A stretch of 18,866 nt of DNA from Microcaldota archaeon (GTDB lineage Archaea; B1Sed10-29; WALL01; WAMD01). The first letter of the stretch is position 1, and each line of letters begins with the position of its first letter. The position numbers and the translations under genes were made by a program. The notes below the pieces were generated by a model. That model searched no databases, was not told the origin of the DNA, and was given only the letters and a program-made list of their open reading frames with translations. This document shows, piece by piece, positions 6,356 through 13,633 of the stretch. Location of the stretch: contig JALWQZ010000045.1 in the NCBI GenBank assembly GCA_027077895.1, forward strand, positions 1 to 18,866, read 5' to 3'.

Positions 6356-7737
6356 CTAATCTGTTCCCCTAATTTTTTAGACAATCTCTCAAGGAACTCA
6401 TCCTTTTTGTCCTTGCTCACAGTAGCACCAGCAGCAATATTATGCCCTCCACCTGCACCACCAAACTCAGAGGCAAGTTCTTTCATGGCATTTCCAAGGT
6501 GGATCCCTTTCTTAACCAATGCCCAATTTGCCCTACCTGAAATCTTGATATTACCATCTTCATCGTTCGCCAAGGCGATTATGGGTTTATCCCTAGGAAC
6601 AGCACCCGCGTTGTACAACATGCCTGCAACTATCCCAATAATAGAATCCTCTATCTTGCCCCTACCATCAAGAACGTACATACTATCAAAGGAGTCTATG
6701 TCATTTGATAGCGCCCAACGTATTGCATCATGTATTGTTCTTTTGTGTTTTTGAAGGATATTAACGGCCCTATCATAATACTCACCCCTATCTCCCTTGG
6801 CAACCTGTATACCAACTTCCATTTCTCCATGCCTACCACAAGCATTCAGTATGGTAGCAAAATCCTTTGCATCTCTGGTGTAACTATCTGGTGATTCCTT
6901 AACTAGTTCGTACACCTCTCCAAACATCGTCTTTATGGTACCTTCATCAACACCATTCGATAAGGCATATACGTATAACCCAGAAACCAGCCTCTTCCTA
7001 TCATCACTGGGTAGATCCATGTAACTAAGCCACTTATCTCCCTTTTTGACTGGAATCCCAATATCACTCAAAAACCTTGCACATCCCGAATCGTTTCCAG
7101 TGAGTCCTGGAATGACAGGATCCGATGAATAACTGAGGAACTGAATTAAGGGCCTCGTGTACCTACCAAATAACCTAAGATCTCGAAACACACCGAGGTA
7201 ACCTGACGACTGGCCATCTCTCACTATTTCCCTGTTCTTACCAACCAATGCGCCTGTTGAATCTTGCATGTCACCCACAGCACCAACAACAGCAATCGCC
7301 GACAAATCAATATTCTTATCTGACACTGTTTTTCCGACTAGGTATGTCATCCCCGCACCGGATATCTCACTGGAGCCATCCCATCCTAACTGGTGAGCAT
7401 TCAAATGCACTCCCGCAGCGTCAATGCCTGATACAGTTTCATGATGATCACAGATAAGGTAGTCAGACCCAACATGCTCTTGTATCACGTCCAATTGCCC
7501 TGAACCCAAATCAACAAACCAAAATGCACTCCCCTTATTGGCCACGTCCTTAACAGTGCTCTCATCCAGTTTCTTAACTGGCACAACCTCATGCTCTTTG
7601 CCCATTCTATCCAGTATGGTTGACGCTATCGCACCAGATGTCAATCCATCTGCATCGTAATGGCTAACAACAACAAGATCCTCACTTGTTTCCAAGAACC
7701 TAACTGCATCTCTAAACCTCGCCAAGAAGCCTTGCAT
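6352..7737 (-). CDS. DHH-family phosphoesterase, archaeal RecJ/GAN-like nuclease
   Basis: 461 residues. DHH-domain motifs are SHYDADG (25-31), VDLGSG (75-80), CDHHE (96-100, the DHH signature) and GAVGDMQD (152-159). The C-terminal DHHA1 domain ends with GGAGGGHNIAAG (426-437), where GGGH contacts the substrate. All metal-ligand motifs are present, so manganese-dependent exonuclease activity on single-stranded DNA or RNA is expected. Archaeal members act in replication (partner of GINS) or repair, and I cannot say which paralogue this is. I place the start at ATG 7737, where the DHH domain begins; a much longer upstream open frame is antisense to the next gene. A TATA-like CTATTTATTT about 27 nt upstream suggests a leaderless mRNA. 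Confidence 0.92.
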   Translation of the reverse strand: MQGFLARFRDAVRFLETSEDLVVVSHYDADGLTSGAIASTILDRMGKEHEVVPVKKLDESTVKDVANKGSAFWFVDLGSGQLDVIQEHVGSDYLICDHHETVSGIDAAGVHLNAHQLGWDGSSEISGAGMTYLVGKTVSDKNIDLSAIAVVGAVGDMQDSTGALVGKNREIVRDGQSSGYLGVFRDLRLFGRYTRPLIQFLSYSSDPVIPGLTGNDSGCARFLSDIGIPVKKGDKWLSYMDLPSDDRKRLVSGLYVYALSNGVDEGTIKTMFGEVYELVKESPDSYTRDAKDFATILNACGRHGEMEVGIQVAKGDRGEYYDRAVNILQKHKRTIHDAIRWALSNDIDSFDSMYVLDGRGKIEDSIIGIVAGMLYNAGAVPRDKPIIALANDEDGNIKISGRANWALVKKGIHLGNAMKELASEFGGAGGGHNIAAGATVSKDKKDEFLERLSKKLGEQIS

Positions 7738-7783
7738 GTATATATATTTAAAAACAGACAAATAAATAGAAGGTGGTCTTGTC
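7738..7783. promoter_or_regulatory. 46-bp divergent promoter between the DHH gene and the coiled-coil gene
   Basis: On the plus strand ATATATATTTAAAAA (about 7739-7753) serves the gene at 7784, which has GGTGG (7772-7776) as ribosome site. On the minus strand CTATTTATTT (about 7769-7758) serves the DHH gene. The two promoters interleave so closely that simultaneous initiation seems difficult. Confidence 0.5.
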
Positions 7784-9040
7784 GTGGATATCATTGAAAC
7801 ACTGGCTGTATTGACGGTTGGGATTGTCATCGGTCTGGTAGCCGGGCTGGTTATATTGTTCAGGAAGAAAAAATTACCAAAACCAGTCCCAGTTGATAAA
7901 CTAGAGGCATGGAAACACCTAGAAGAACTTTCAAGGGAGAAGGCCGAAATCAACGCCCAGAGAAAAGCCTTGCAAGAAGCCCTCAATTCTGGGAAGATAG
8001 ACGAGAAAACATACATAGATGAATCTTCCAAACTTGACGCTAAGCAAAGTAGGGTAGAATCCGAAATTGAAGAAACAATGTACATGGTGGCCAAGGGGCT
8101 GGTCCCAGAATTCATGTTAGACTCAAAGAAAGAAATGGTAAAACTAGAGGAGGCAATAAAACTATCACAAGAACTGAAAAAACTGAAAAAGGAACTAGAG
8201 GACACAAAATCCGACAGGGATGCACTATACGTCAGGATAAACAACCTAGAGGATGAGAAAAAAGACCTGCTAGCGAAGTACAACTGGCTTGAGGCCAATT
8301 CAACAAAACAGATAAGAGAACTACAAGAAACAATAGACAACCTAAAGAAAAAGATTGACCTACTCGAAAGGGAAAACAACGAATTAAAGGCAAACACGTC
8401 AGAGGTAAAACTCCCCGAAAGCGAAGAAATCAAAAATCTAAAGACAGAGAACGCTATACTAAACGACGATATGAAATCGCTCAAGAAAAAGTTGGGATTA
8501 ATATCAATGGAAATGGAAGTGCTGAAAACTCTGATTTCCAGGTACGCAGATGTTATAAAGGAAAAGGAGACCAAGACTCTAGAGGAGATGAAATCCTTAA
8601 TAGAACCAGAAAACCAGAACGTACTTGACTTAATAAAGACATACGACACGCCGGTTAAGGCCTTCGAGTACGTTAGAGACAGTATAAAGGAAATCGCACC
8701 CGCTGTTCAATTCCCGTTTTGGATGAGTGTGTCTGATGTCATACGCATTGGGGCAGGGGACAATAGTGACAGGGCGATATTGTTATGCTCCATGTTGAGA
8801 GCACTGGAAAAAGATGCAAGGGTTTTGTTCGTAGAGACAACAAAAGGGGAACAAAGGGCACTGGTCTTGTTGAATGATAACGGGATGTACTTCTTACTAG
8901 ACCCAGACAAGAACAGGAAATTCAATGAATTCTCAGGTAAGAGCAAGGACGAGGTGATAAACAAGTACACAACAGGCCATGGAAGCATTTCGAGAATAAT
9001 ATACGAGATAAATGACAAAGAGGCAAAACTAGGCGAGTAA
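7784..9040 (+). CDS. Membrane-anchored coiled-coil protein with a degenerate transglutaminase-like domain
   Basis: 418 residues from a GTG start with GGTGG 7 nt upstream. Residues 5-27 are one transmembrane segment followed by RKKK, so the bulk should be cytoplasmic. Residues about 44-280 are almost continuous heptad coiled coil rich in Lys, Glu and Leu. Residues about 290-418 resemble the transglutaminase-like fold: a helix with FEYVRDSI, then GAGDNSDRAILLCSMLRALEK, then a strand pair ending in LLDPDK. In active members a Cys sits in the GDC-D motif, a His in the middle strand and an Asp in LDP. Here Asn327/Ser328 replace the Cys and the strand RALVLL has no His; only Asp373 remains. I read it as a structural or binding module. 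Alternative: an unrelated fold with similar spacing. Confidence 0.75.
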   Translation: MDIIETLAVLTVGIVIGLVAGLVILFRKKKLPKPVPVDKLEAWKHLEELSREKAEINAQRKALQEALNSGKIDEKTYIDESSKLDAKQSRVESEIEETMYMVAKGLVPEFMLDSKKEMVKLEEAIKLSQELKKLKKELEDTKSDRDALYVRINNLEDEKKDLLAKYNWLEANSTKQIRELQETIDNLKKKIDLLERENNELKANTSEVKLPESEEIKNLKTENAILNDDMKSLKKKLGLISMEMEVLKTLISRYADVIKEKETKTLEEMKSLIEPENQNVLDLIKTYDTPVKAFEYVRDSIKEIAPAVQFPFWMSVSDVIRIGAGDNSDRAILLCSMLRALEKDARVLFVETTKGEQRALVLLNDNGMYFLLDPDKNRKFNEFSGKSKDEVINKYTTGHGSISRIIYEINDKEAKLGE

Positions 9041-9046
9041 TTAGAA

Positions 9047-9058
9047 ATATTTAAAAAT
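9047..9058 (+). promoter_or_regulatory. TATA box of the regulator-ferredoxin-reductase operon (leaderless)
   Basis: ATATTTAAAAAT lies about 27 nt before the ATG at 9080, with no ribosome binding site between. The start of a new transcription unit is therefore placed at the winged-helix gene. Confidence 0.55.
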
Positions 9059-9079
9059 TTAAAAAATTCCAAATAATTT

Positions 9080-9505
9080 ATGGACACGGATACACTTCTG
9101 GATCAAATCGAAATGATATTTAGAGCAAGGGGGCTAACATCCGCACATGGCAGGGTATTCGGTGCATTAATGTTGTCAAAAACCCCGCTAACACAAAGAG
9201 AAATTGCTAAGATAACAAATTACAGCATACCAGCAATATCCCTAGCCTTGGATGATCTGTCAAAACATGGGTTGGTCAGGGGTAGAAAGATCCCTGGAAA
9301 AAGGGAGAGAGTTTATACAGTAACAGGCGACCTGGTGGGTATGTTCAAAAACTTCATAAAATCCCTCAGAGATGACCAGGTAAAGCCTTTCCTTGTGGGG
9401 TTGCAAGAAATGAAGGAAAGAACCCCTGGGATAAACAAGGTTATACGTGAGTTAGACAGACTCAATATTTACCTTACAAGGCTCCTTCAAGTGGAGGTGG
9501 ACTAG
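9080..9505 (+). CDS. Winged-helix transcriptional regulator, MarR/GbsR-like
   Basis: 141 residues. Residues 25-67 form the winged helix: a preceding helix with HGRVFGALML, the recognition HTH (TQREIAKITNYSIPAISLAL) and DLSKHGLV, followed by a basic wing GRKIPGKRERVYTVT at 68-82. The C-terminal half is helical and probably dimerises, as in GbsR relatives of MarR. No Cys or obvious ligand pocket is seen. Its TAG stop directly abuts the ferredoxin ATG, so it is translated with ferredoxin and geranylgeranyl reductase. A role in controlling membrane lipid saturation follows from this position but is inference. Confidence 0.85.
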   Translation: MDTDTLLDQIEMIFRARGLTSAHGRVFGALMLSKTPLTQREIAKITNYSIPAISLALDDLSKHGLVRGRKIPGKRERVYTVTGDLVGMFKNFIKSLRDDQVKPFLVGLQEMKERTPGINKVIRELDRLNIYLTRLLQVEVD

Positions 9506-9697
9506 ATGGTAGCAACGATAAACAAAGACAAGTGTATGTACTGTGGGGCGTGCACGAGTGTGTGCCCGTTTATGGCCTTAGAATTAAGAGAGACCTCAAT
9601 ACATGTGTACTCTGACAAGTGCACGGACTGTGGGATATGTGTAAAGGCATGTCCTGTTGGTGCAATAAAACTGATCCCAGGAGGGGGTAAGGAATGA
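9506..9697 (+). CDS. 2[4Fe-4S] ferredoxin
   Basis: 63 residues carrying two complete CxxCxxCxxxCP motifs: Cys10, 13, 16, 20 and Cys39, 42, 45, 49. It has no other domain and is a small soluble electron carrier. The ribosome site GGAGGTGG (9493-9500) lies inside the end of the regulator gene. The stop codon overlaps the ATG of the reductase gene (ATGA at 9694-9697), so the two proteins are translationally coupled. In Methanosarcina a ferredoxin encoded beside geranylgeranyl reductase serves as its electron donor, and the same partnership is the natural reading here. Confidence 0.95.
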   Translation: MVATINKDKCMYCGACTSVCPFMALELRETSIHVYSDKCTDCGICVKACPVGAIKLIPGGGKE

Positions 9698-10920
9698 AGT
9701 ATGATACTAATTGGGATGTAATTGTCGTCGGTGCTGGACCAGCAGGTATAAAGGCAGGAGAGGAACTCGCAAAGCGAGGATTAAAGACATTGGTCATTGA
9801 TAGAAAGCAGGAGATAGGGGCCCCAAAGAGATGCGGTGAAGGATTGTCAGATAGGTGGATTGCAATATCTGGACTAGAAGTGGATCCCACATGGGCTAGG
9901 CAGAGAATAAACGGCGCGATACTCATATCACCAAAGGGGAAGCAGGTATGGATAGACACAGAGAAAATAGGAAAAGGTGGTGGGTATATAATAGAAAGAA
10001 AGATGTGGGAAAAATTCCTTGCAGCAAATGCAATAAGGGCCGGTGCGAAGTTCATGCTAAAAGCGAACGTACATGATGTAATAAAAGAAGACGAGTATGT
10101 TAAGGGCATAAAGGTCAATTACATGGGTGATGAGTTAGAACTCAGGTCAAAGATAGTGGTTGCAGCAGACGGCGTCGATTCCAGAATTGGGAGAATGGCA
10201 GGATTGAACACAACTCTACCCCTAGTTGAAATGGATTCTGGGTTCCAGTATGAAATGGCAGGGGTCAAACTGTTGGATCCAAACAAGATGGAGTTGTACT
10301 TTGGCAGTGAGATCGCGCCAAGAGGGTATATCTGGGTGTTCCCAAAGGGTAAGGATGTAGCAAACGTGGGAGTGGGGATAAACGGCGCCCATGATAAGAC
10401 CGCTAGATATTATCTAGACAAGTGGATAGAGGAAAATGAGGAGAGGTTCAAGGATGCGAGTGTTATTGAGATAAACGCGGGCGGTATCCCTGTAACGAGT
10501 CCCGTTGAAGAATTCGTGGGTAATGGGATAATGCTGACAGGAGATGCTGCAAGAATGGTTAACCCAATCCACGGCGGAGGTATGGGCACAGCATTAGAGG
10601 CAGCAGGCATGTTGGCAGACGTTGCAAAGGATGCAATATCATCCGGAGATGTAAGCAAAGAAAAATTGCAAAGATACCAGGATATATGGATGGAAAAGCA
10701 TGGCGATGAATTCAGAAAGATACTGAAAGTGAGGCATTTCTTTGAAAAACTAAATGACGACCAACTGGAGGCCATAGCAGATATGGTGCTTAAGGGCGGC
10801 CTGACACCAGATGTGCTAGTTGACCTAGGCCACGGGAAGGGGTTAACCCAGATAATAAAGGCACTAATCAAAGCAAGCCCATCAGCAGCCAAGTTCTTGA
10901 TGGGATTTTTGAAGGGGTGA
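9694..10920 (+). CDS. Geranylgeranyl reductase family flavoprotein (digeranylgeranylglycerophospholipid reductase)
   Basis: 408 residues, normal for the family. It saturates the isoprenoid chains of archaeal membrane lipids with FAD and reduced ferredoxin. FAD-binding features are VVGAGPAGIKAGE (Gly13, 15, 18), the acidic strand end LVIDRK, the RCGEGLS loop near residue 50 and GDAARMVNPIHGGGMGTALE from 283. The substrate-side signature YIWVFPKG occupies 212-219. The C-terminal part is helical and may contact the membrane. The start overlaps the ferredoxin stop codon. The rhomboid gene follows 4 nt after its stop codon, using GGGGTGA at the end of this gene as ribosome site. Confidence 0.94.
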   Translation: MKYDTNWDVIVVGAGPAGIKAGEELAKRGLKTLVIDRKQEIGAPKRCGEGLSDRWIAISGLEVDPTWARQRINGAILISPKGKQVWIDTEKIGKGGGYIIERKMWEKFLAANAIRAGAKFMLKANVHDVIKEDEYVKGIKVNYMGDELELRSKIVVAADGVDSRIGRMAGLNTTLPLVEMDSGFQYEMAGVKLLDPNKMELYFGSEIAPRGYIWVFPKGKDVANVGVGINGAHDKTARYYLDKWIEENEERFKDASVIEINAGGIPVTSPVEEFVGNGIMLTGDAARMVNPIHGGGMGTALEAAGMLADVAKDAISSGDVSKEKLQRYQDIWMEKHGDEFRKILKVRHFFEKLNDDQLEAIADMVLKGGLTPDVLVDLGHGKGLTQIIKALIKASPSAAKFLMGFLKG

Positions 10921-10924
10921 AACT

Positions 10925-11755
10925 GTGAACCACGACCTGGCCAGCGTTATAGAAAAAATAAAAAAGATAAAGTTCCCCTTCGCAACGCTGGCTATCATCA
11001 CGTTTGCGACAGTCATATACATACTAAATAGCAACGGTAATCCCTACATATACCCAATCAGCAAACTGGCAATATATGGCGTAAGCAACGTCAATCCAAT
11101 AATTGGGGGAATCATGTTCTCATTCACCCATCTAGGCCTAAAACACCTAATGGGCAATATGCTAGTTCTGGGGATACTAGGTACGATACTAGAGCAGAGG
11201 ATGAAATCATGGAAGGTATTCACCATATTCCTAATGTCTGGCTGGTTTGCCGGAGTGGTGTATACTTACATAAACCCAAACGTATGGGTCTTGGGATCAA
11301 GTGCTGCCATATGTGGCCTGATAGGCGCTGGACTACTTGTTGACTTCAAAAGGACAATACTAGGTGTTGTCCTTGGACTATACATGATACCCATCGTGGC
11401 GTATCCCACAGCAGACTGGATTGTCGTCAATTTCTACAACCACCAAGAGAAGGCCATACACACAAACGTTGAAAAAATCATTCATTATCAAGAGCAACTC
11501 AAAAACGCAACAAAACAGGAAAAACCGAAAATAGAAGAGAAGATAAATCGAACATACCAGCAAACAAAGGTGATTATACAAAAGGTCAAAAAGGTTGAAA
11601 AAGGTATGCAGAAAGAAGCTGTAACGCCGGCTGCTGGATTGATACATGTTCTAGGGGGTGTGTTTGGTCTCATACTTACACTGATAATTGATAGAGATGC
11701 AATAAACTATTTCAAGAGGGACTTAAATGGAATTCTCAGGACTGGCAAACCTTGA
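10925..11755 (+). CDS. Rhomboid-family intramembrane serine protease with an inserted charged loop
   Basis: 276 residues from a GTG start. Catalytic features are HLGLKHLMGN (His69, His74, Asn78), GSSAAICGLIGA with Ser126 as nucleophile, and His241 in LIHVLGGVFG of the last helix. The core has six predicted membrane segments (about 18-34, 58-70 to 88, 98-115, 120-137, 143-168, 235-254). Unusually, about 60 charged residues (172-232, rich in Lys, Glu, Gln, with coiled-coil character) lie between the penultimate and last helices, separating Ser from His. The bacterial enzyme has only a short loop there. The insert could restrict or dock substrates. The last 29 nt overlap the NFACT gene. Confidence 0.88.
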   Translation: MNHDLASVIEKIKKIKFPFATLAIITFATVIYILNSNGNPYIYPISKLAIYGVSNVNPIIGGIMFSFTHLGLKHLMGNMLVLGILGTILEQRMKSWKVFTIFLMSGWFAGVVYTYINPNVWVLGSSAAICGLIGAGLLVDFKRTILGVVLGLYMIPIVAYPTADWIVVNFYNHQEKAIHTNVEKIIHYQEQLKNATKQEKPKIEEKINRTYQQTKVIIQKVKKVEKGMQKEAVTPAAGLIHVLGGVFGLILTLIIDRDAINYFKRDLNGILRTGKP

Positions 11756-12767
11756 CATTCACTGGTTAATCAATGAACTAGACTCTGCAAAGGATGGATG
11801 GTTCCAGAAAATATGGAAAGTCGACGGAGGCTACAAGATTAGAATACACAAGGAGAAAAACCTTGACATAATAGCAATTCCACCAAAGGCCGTGTTCTTG
11901 ACGAATTATGCCTATCCAGGCATAGAACCAGACAAGTTAGTAATGAAAATAAGGAAGGAACTTGAAAAATCAAAACTAGTAGATATATACCAACCAAACT
12001 TCGACAGGATCATAGTTATGGAGTTCAACAACGGCAAGAAACTCGTATTCGAACTATTCTCAAAGGGGAATATCATTCTAGTATCAGAAGATGGTAAAAC
12101 TATGGTTGCAGAGAGATATGAAACCTGGAGGGATAGAGAGATTAGGCCTCACAAAGAGTACAAATTCCCTAAATCAAACGGTTTGGATCCGACCAAAATG
12201 AAATTTGATGATTTCTCAGAGATCTTCAAAGAAAATGATATTATAAGGTCCCTAATAAAGAACGTAAAACTTGGAAATAGGTATCTAGAGGAAGCGTGCA
12301 TTCTTTCTGGGGAAAACAAGACAGACAAGGCCCCAAAGAATCCCAAAAAATTGTACGATACAATAAGGTCTATGTTAGATACGTACCACCCGGGCATACA
12401 GGGTATTCCTGTGGTATTCAAACTTCATGTTCTAAAAGAAGACTTCAAGCCAACGAAGACATTATGCGAGGCAATTGATGAAGTAATAAAGGGGACTCAC
12501 CCGACTACCACCAAGGAAACAACCAACAAAGCGAAAAAACTGAAAATCAGGTTAGAGGAGCAACAAAAGGCACTAGAAAAACTGAAGACAGACGCTGTCA
12601 GATACAAGCAGATGGGTGATTTAATCTACCAAAACTTCGACTACCTAAATGAACTAGTGAAAAAAGTAAAGGCTATGAGAAAGGAGGGAAAAGACTGGGA
12701 ACAGATAAAAAAAGAACTTGGTATAGACGTGAACAAAAAAGAGGGAAAAATTATTGTGGATCTCTAG
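11727..12767 (+). CDS. NFACT-N protein (RqcH/Rqc2/Tae2 family) lacking the NFACT-R half
   Basis: 346 residues, against roughly 650 for complete archaeal members. The N-terminal NFACT-N domain (about 1-150) is intact: LANLDIHWLINEL start, the PPKAVFLTN strand, FDRIIVMEF containing the Asp93-Arg94 pair that is functionally essential in bacterial RqcH, and ELFSKGNIILVSED. A helical region with a helix-hairpin-helix character follows (about 165-250), then a coiled coil (about 265-325). The frame then stops at TAG and the neighbouring convergent gene begins at once, so NFACT-R (DUF814) is not encoded here. The start at 11727 overlaps the rhomboid gene by 29 nt and matches the family N-terminus; GAGGG lies upstream. 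It is probably in the ribosome quality-control pathway. Confidence 0.87.
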   Translation: MEFSGLANLDIHWLINELDSAKDGWFQKIWKVDGGYKIRIHKEKNLDIIAIPPKAVFLTNYAYPGIEPDKLVMKIRKELEKSKLVDIYQPNFDRIIVMEFNNGKKLVFELFSKGNIILVSEDGKTMVAERYETWRDREIRPHKEYKFPKSNGLDPTKMKFDDFSEIFKENDIIRSLIKNVKLGNRYLEEACILSGENKTDKAPKNPKKLYDTIRSMLDTYHPGIQGIPVVFKLHVLKEDFKPTKTLCEAIDEVIKGTHPTTTKETTNKAKKLKIRLEEQQKALEKLKTDAVRYKQMGDLIYQNFDYLNELVKKVKAMRKEGKDWEQIKKELGIDVNKKEGKIIVDL

Positions 12768-13030
12768 TCCTCTTCTAGCAGAGACTCGTCCACAACGACA
12801 ACGTCACCCACTGCAAACAAGGATTTGTAGGGTATAACAACCAGGTCATCCTCTTTCCTAAGTTTCTGAACCAATTTTGACTCGGGATTTGGGTCCACGA
12901 GTATGTAAACAAGTTCGCCTGTTGATTCATCAAATTGTATATCACTTATCCTACCAAGTTCTTCCCCCTTATTCGTAATGATCCTCTTTCCTCCTAGTTG
13001 TCTAGCAATCGCAAACTTCCTTGCTGGCAT
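12764..13030 (-). CDS. PRC-barrel domain protein
   Basis: 88 residues from ATG 13030. A longer version from ATG 13036 or GTG 13039 is possible, but AGGTGA sits at the right distance for 13030. The PRC-barrel pattern covers most of the protein: GGKRIITNKGEELGRISDI, a turn, GELVYILVDP, a charged loop, and DLVVIPYKSLFAVGDVVVVDE. Archaeal small PRC-barrel proteins are cytosolic, and some relatives (CdpB) act in cell division or RNA processing; this one cannot be assigned. Its stop codon shares the palindrome CTAG (12764-12767) with the NFACT stop codon. A TATA-like TTTTTAAATACG lies at 13070-13059. Confidence 0.88.
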   Translation of the reverse strand: MPARKFAIARQLGGKRIITNKGEELGRISDIQFDESTGELVYILVDPNPESKLVQKLRKEDDLVVIPYKSLFAVGDVVVVDESLLEED

Positions 13031-13057
13031 AAACATCACCTAACTAGATTACGCACA

Positions 13058-13070
13058 ACGTATTTAAAAA
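13058..13070 (-). promoter_or_regulatory. TATA box of the PRC-barrel gene
   Basis: On the minus strand CTTTTTAAATACG is centred about 34 nt before ATG 13030, leaving a short leader that carries AGGTGA. Confidence 0.5.
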
Positions 13071-13152
13071 GGTTTTGGAAAGACAACTTTTAATTAATGA
13101 TTGTGTGAAGAAAACAATAGCACAGGCATCAGGTATAGATGTAATAATTAGT

Positions 13153-13172
13153 GGGGTTGGGGGTTTGGGTGG
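13153..13172 (+). other. G-rich tract, potential two- or three-tetrad G-quadruplex
   Basis: GGGG-TT-GGGGG-TTT-GGG-T-GG lies just beyond the stop codon of the minus-strand membrane protein, so the transcript there would be C-rich and the non-transcribed strand G-rich. Only two Gs form the fourth tract. The rest of the 137-bp gap (13040-13175) shows no further gene. Confidence 0.4.
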
Positions 13173-13175
13173 TTT

Positions 13176-13499
13176 TCACTTGTTGTATGCGATGGCCAAA
13201 CCACCGATTAGGCCAATTATTGCACCTATCCAGTAAAAACCACCGTCAAACACAAACGTTATCAATGCTAGTATCGCCACCGTCCATCCAACTGCAACCC
13301 TGTTCTTCTTGTAGAATGGTGCAACTATTAGCATTATTATGCCTAGTATTATCTCGACCCAACCTGTTACAACTGGATTTGCCACTGACCAGATGTACAA
13401 CTTGTTTGTCGCTAGGGCGACGATACCATCAATTAGAATCAAGAGCGCACCAATTATTGCCGTCCACAAGCCCCATGTGCTTGTCTTTGTTTCTGCCAT
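13176..13499 (-). CDS. Small four-helix membrane protein
   Basis: 107 residues with four predicted membrane segments (about 10-30, 43-61, 68-84, 87-104) and a short polar N-terminus. The sequence has internal similarity of the type Trp-small-small-Ile-Leu-Gly (WTAIIGALLILIDG, WVEIILGIIMLIVA), resembling SPW/DoxX-like tandem hairpin proteins, but I cannot assign a family or a function. The start is secure: GGAGGTGATTAA lies 1-12 nt upstream. A TATA-like GATATATACA near 13560-13551 places transcription start about 28 nt before the ATG. Confidence 0.85.
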   Translation of the reverse strand: MAETKTSTWGLWTAIIGALLILIDGIVALATNKLYIWSVANPVVTGWVEIILGIIMLIVAPFYKKNRVAVGWTVAILALITFVFDGGFYWIGAIIGLIGGLAIAYNK

Positions 13500-13549
13500 T
13501 TAATCACCTCCATATAGATGGTTTTGTAGTATTTTCTCTCCATTAAAGG

Positions 13550-13560
13550 GTGTATATATC
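13550..13560 (-). promoter_or_regulatory. TATA box of the four-helix membrane protein gene
   Basis: GATATATACAC on the minus strand lies about 55 nt before ATG 13499, giving a leader of about 28 nt that carries the strong ribosome site GGAGGTGAT (13511-13503). Confidence 0.5.
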
Positions 13561-13602
13561 TATCATTTTGTGTGCCTCAGAATAGAACACGTTGTCTAAA
13601 CC

Positions 13603-13612
13603 AATTTATATG
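13603..13612 (+). promoter_or_regulatory. TATA box deciding the start of the LIM-like gene
   Basis: AATTTATATG is centred 27 nt before ATG 13634, so the mRNA is leaderless from that codon. An upstream in-frame start near 13592 would precede the transcription start. Confidence 0.55.
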
Positions 13613-13633
13613 CAAACAAACAAAGATACGACC

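Noticed and set aside
7738..8649. Long minus-strand open frame continuous with the DHH gene (would give 765 residues)
   Set aside because: The extra 304 residues are Ser/Phe-rich low-complexity antisense of the coiled-coil gene. The DHH domain starts at ATG 7737 and has its own promoter.
12765..13030. NFACT gene as a frameshifted pseudogene with NFACT-R remnants downstream
   Set aside because: Downstream DNA encodes an intact PRC-barrel gene on the other strand, and I see no NFACT-R-like residues in any plus frame.
13151..13546. Plus-strand 131-residue frame opposite the four-helix membrane protein
   Set aside because: The minus-strand gene has an excellent ribosome site and membrane-helix pattern; the plus frame has neither.
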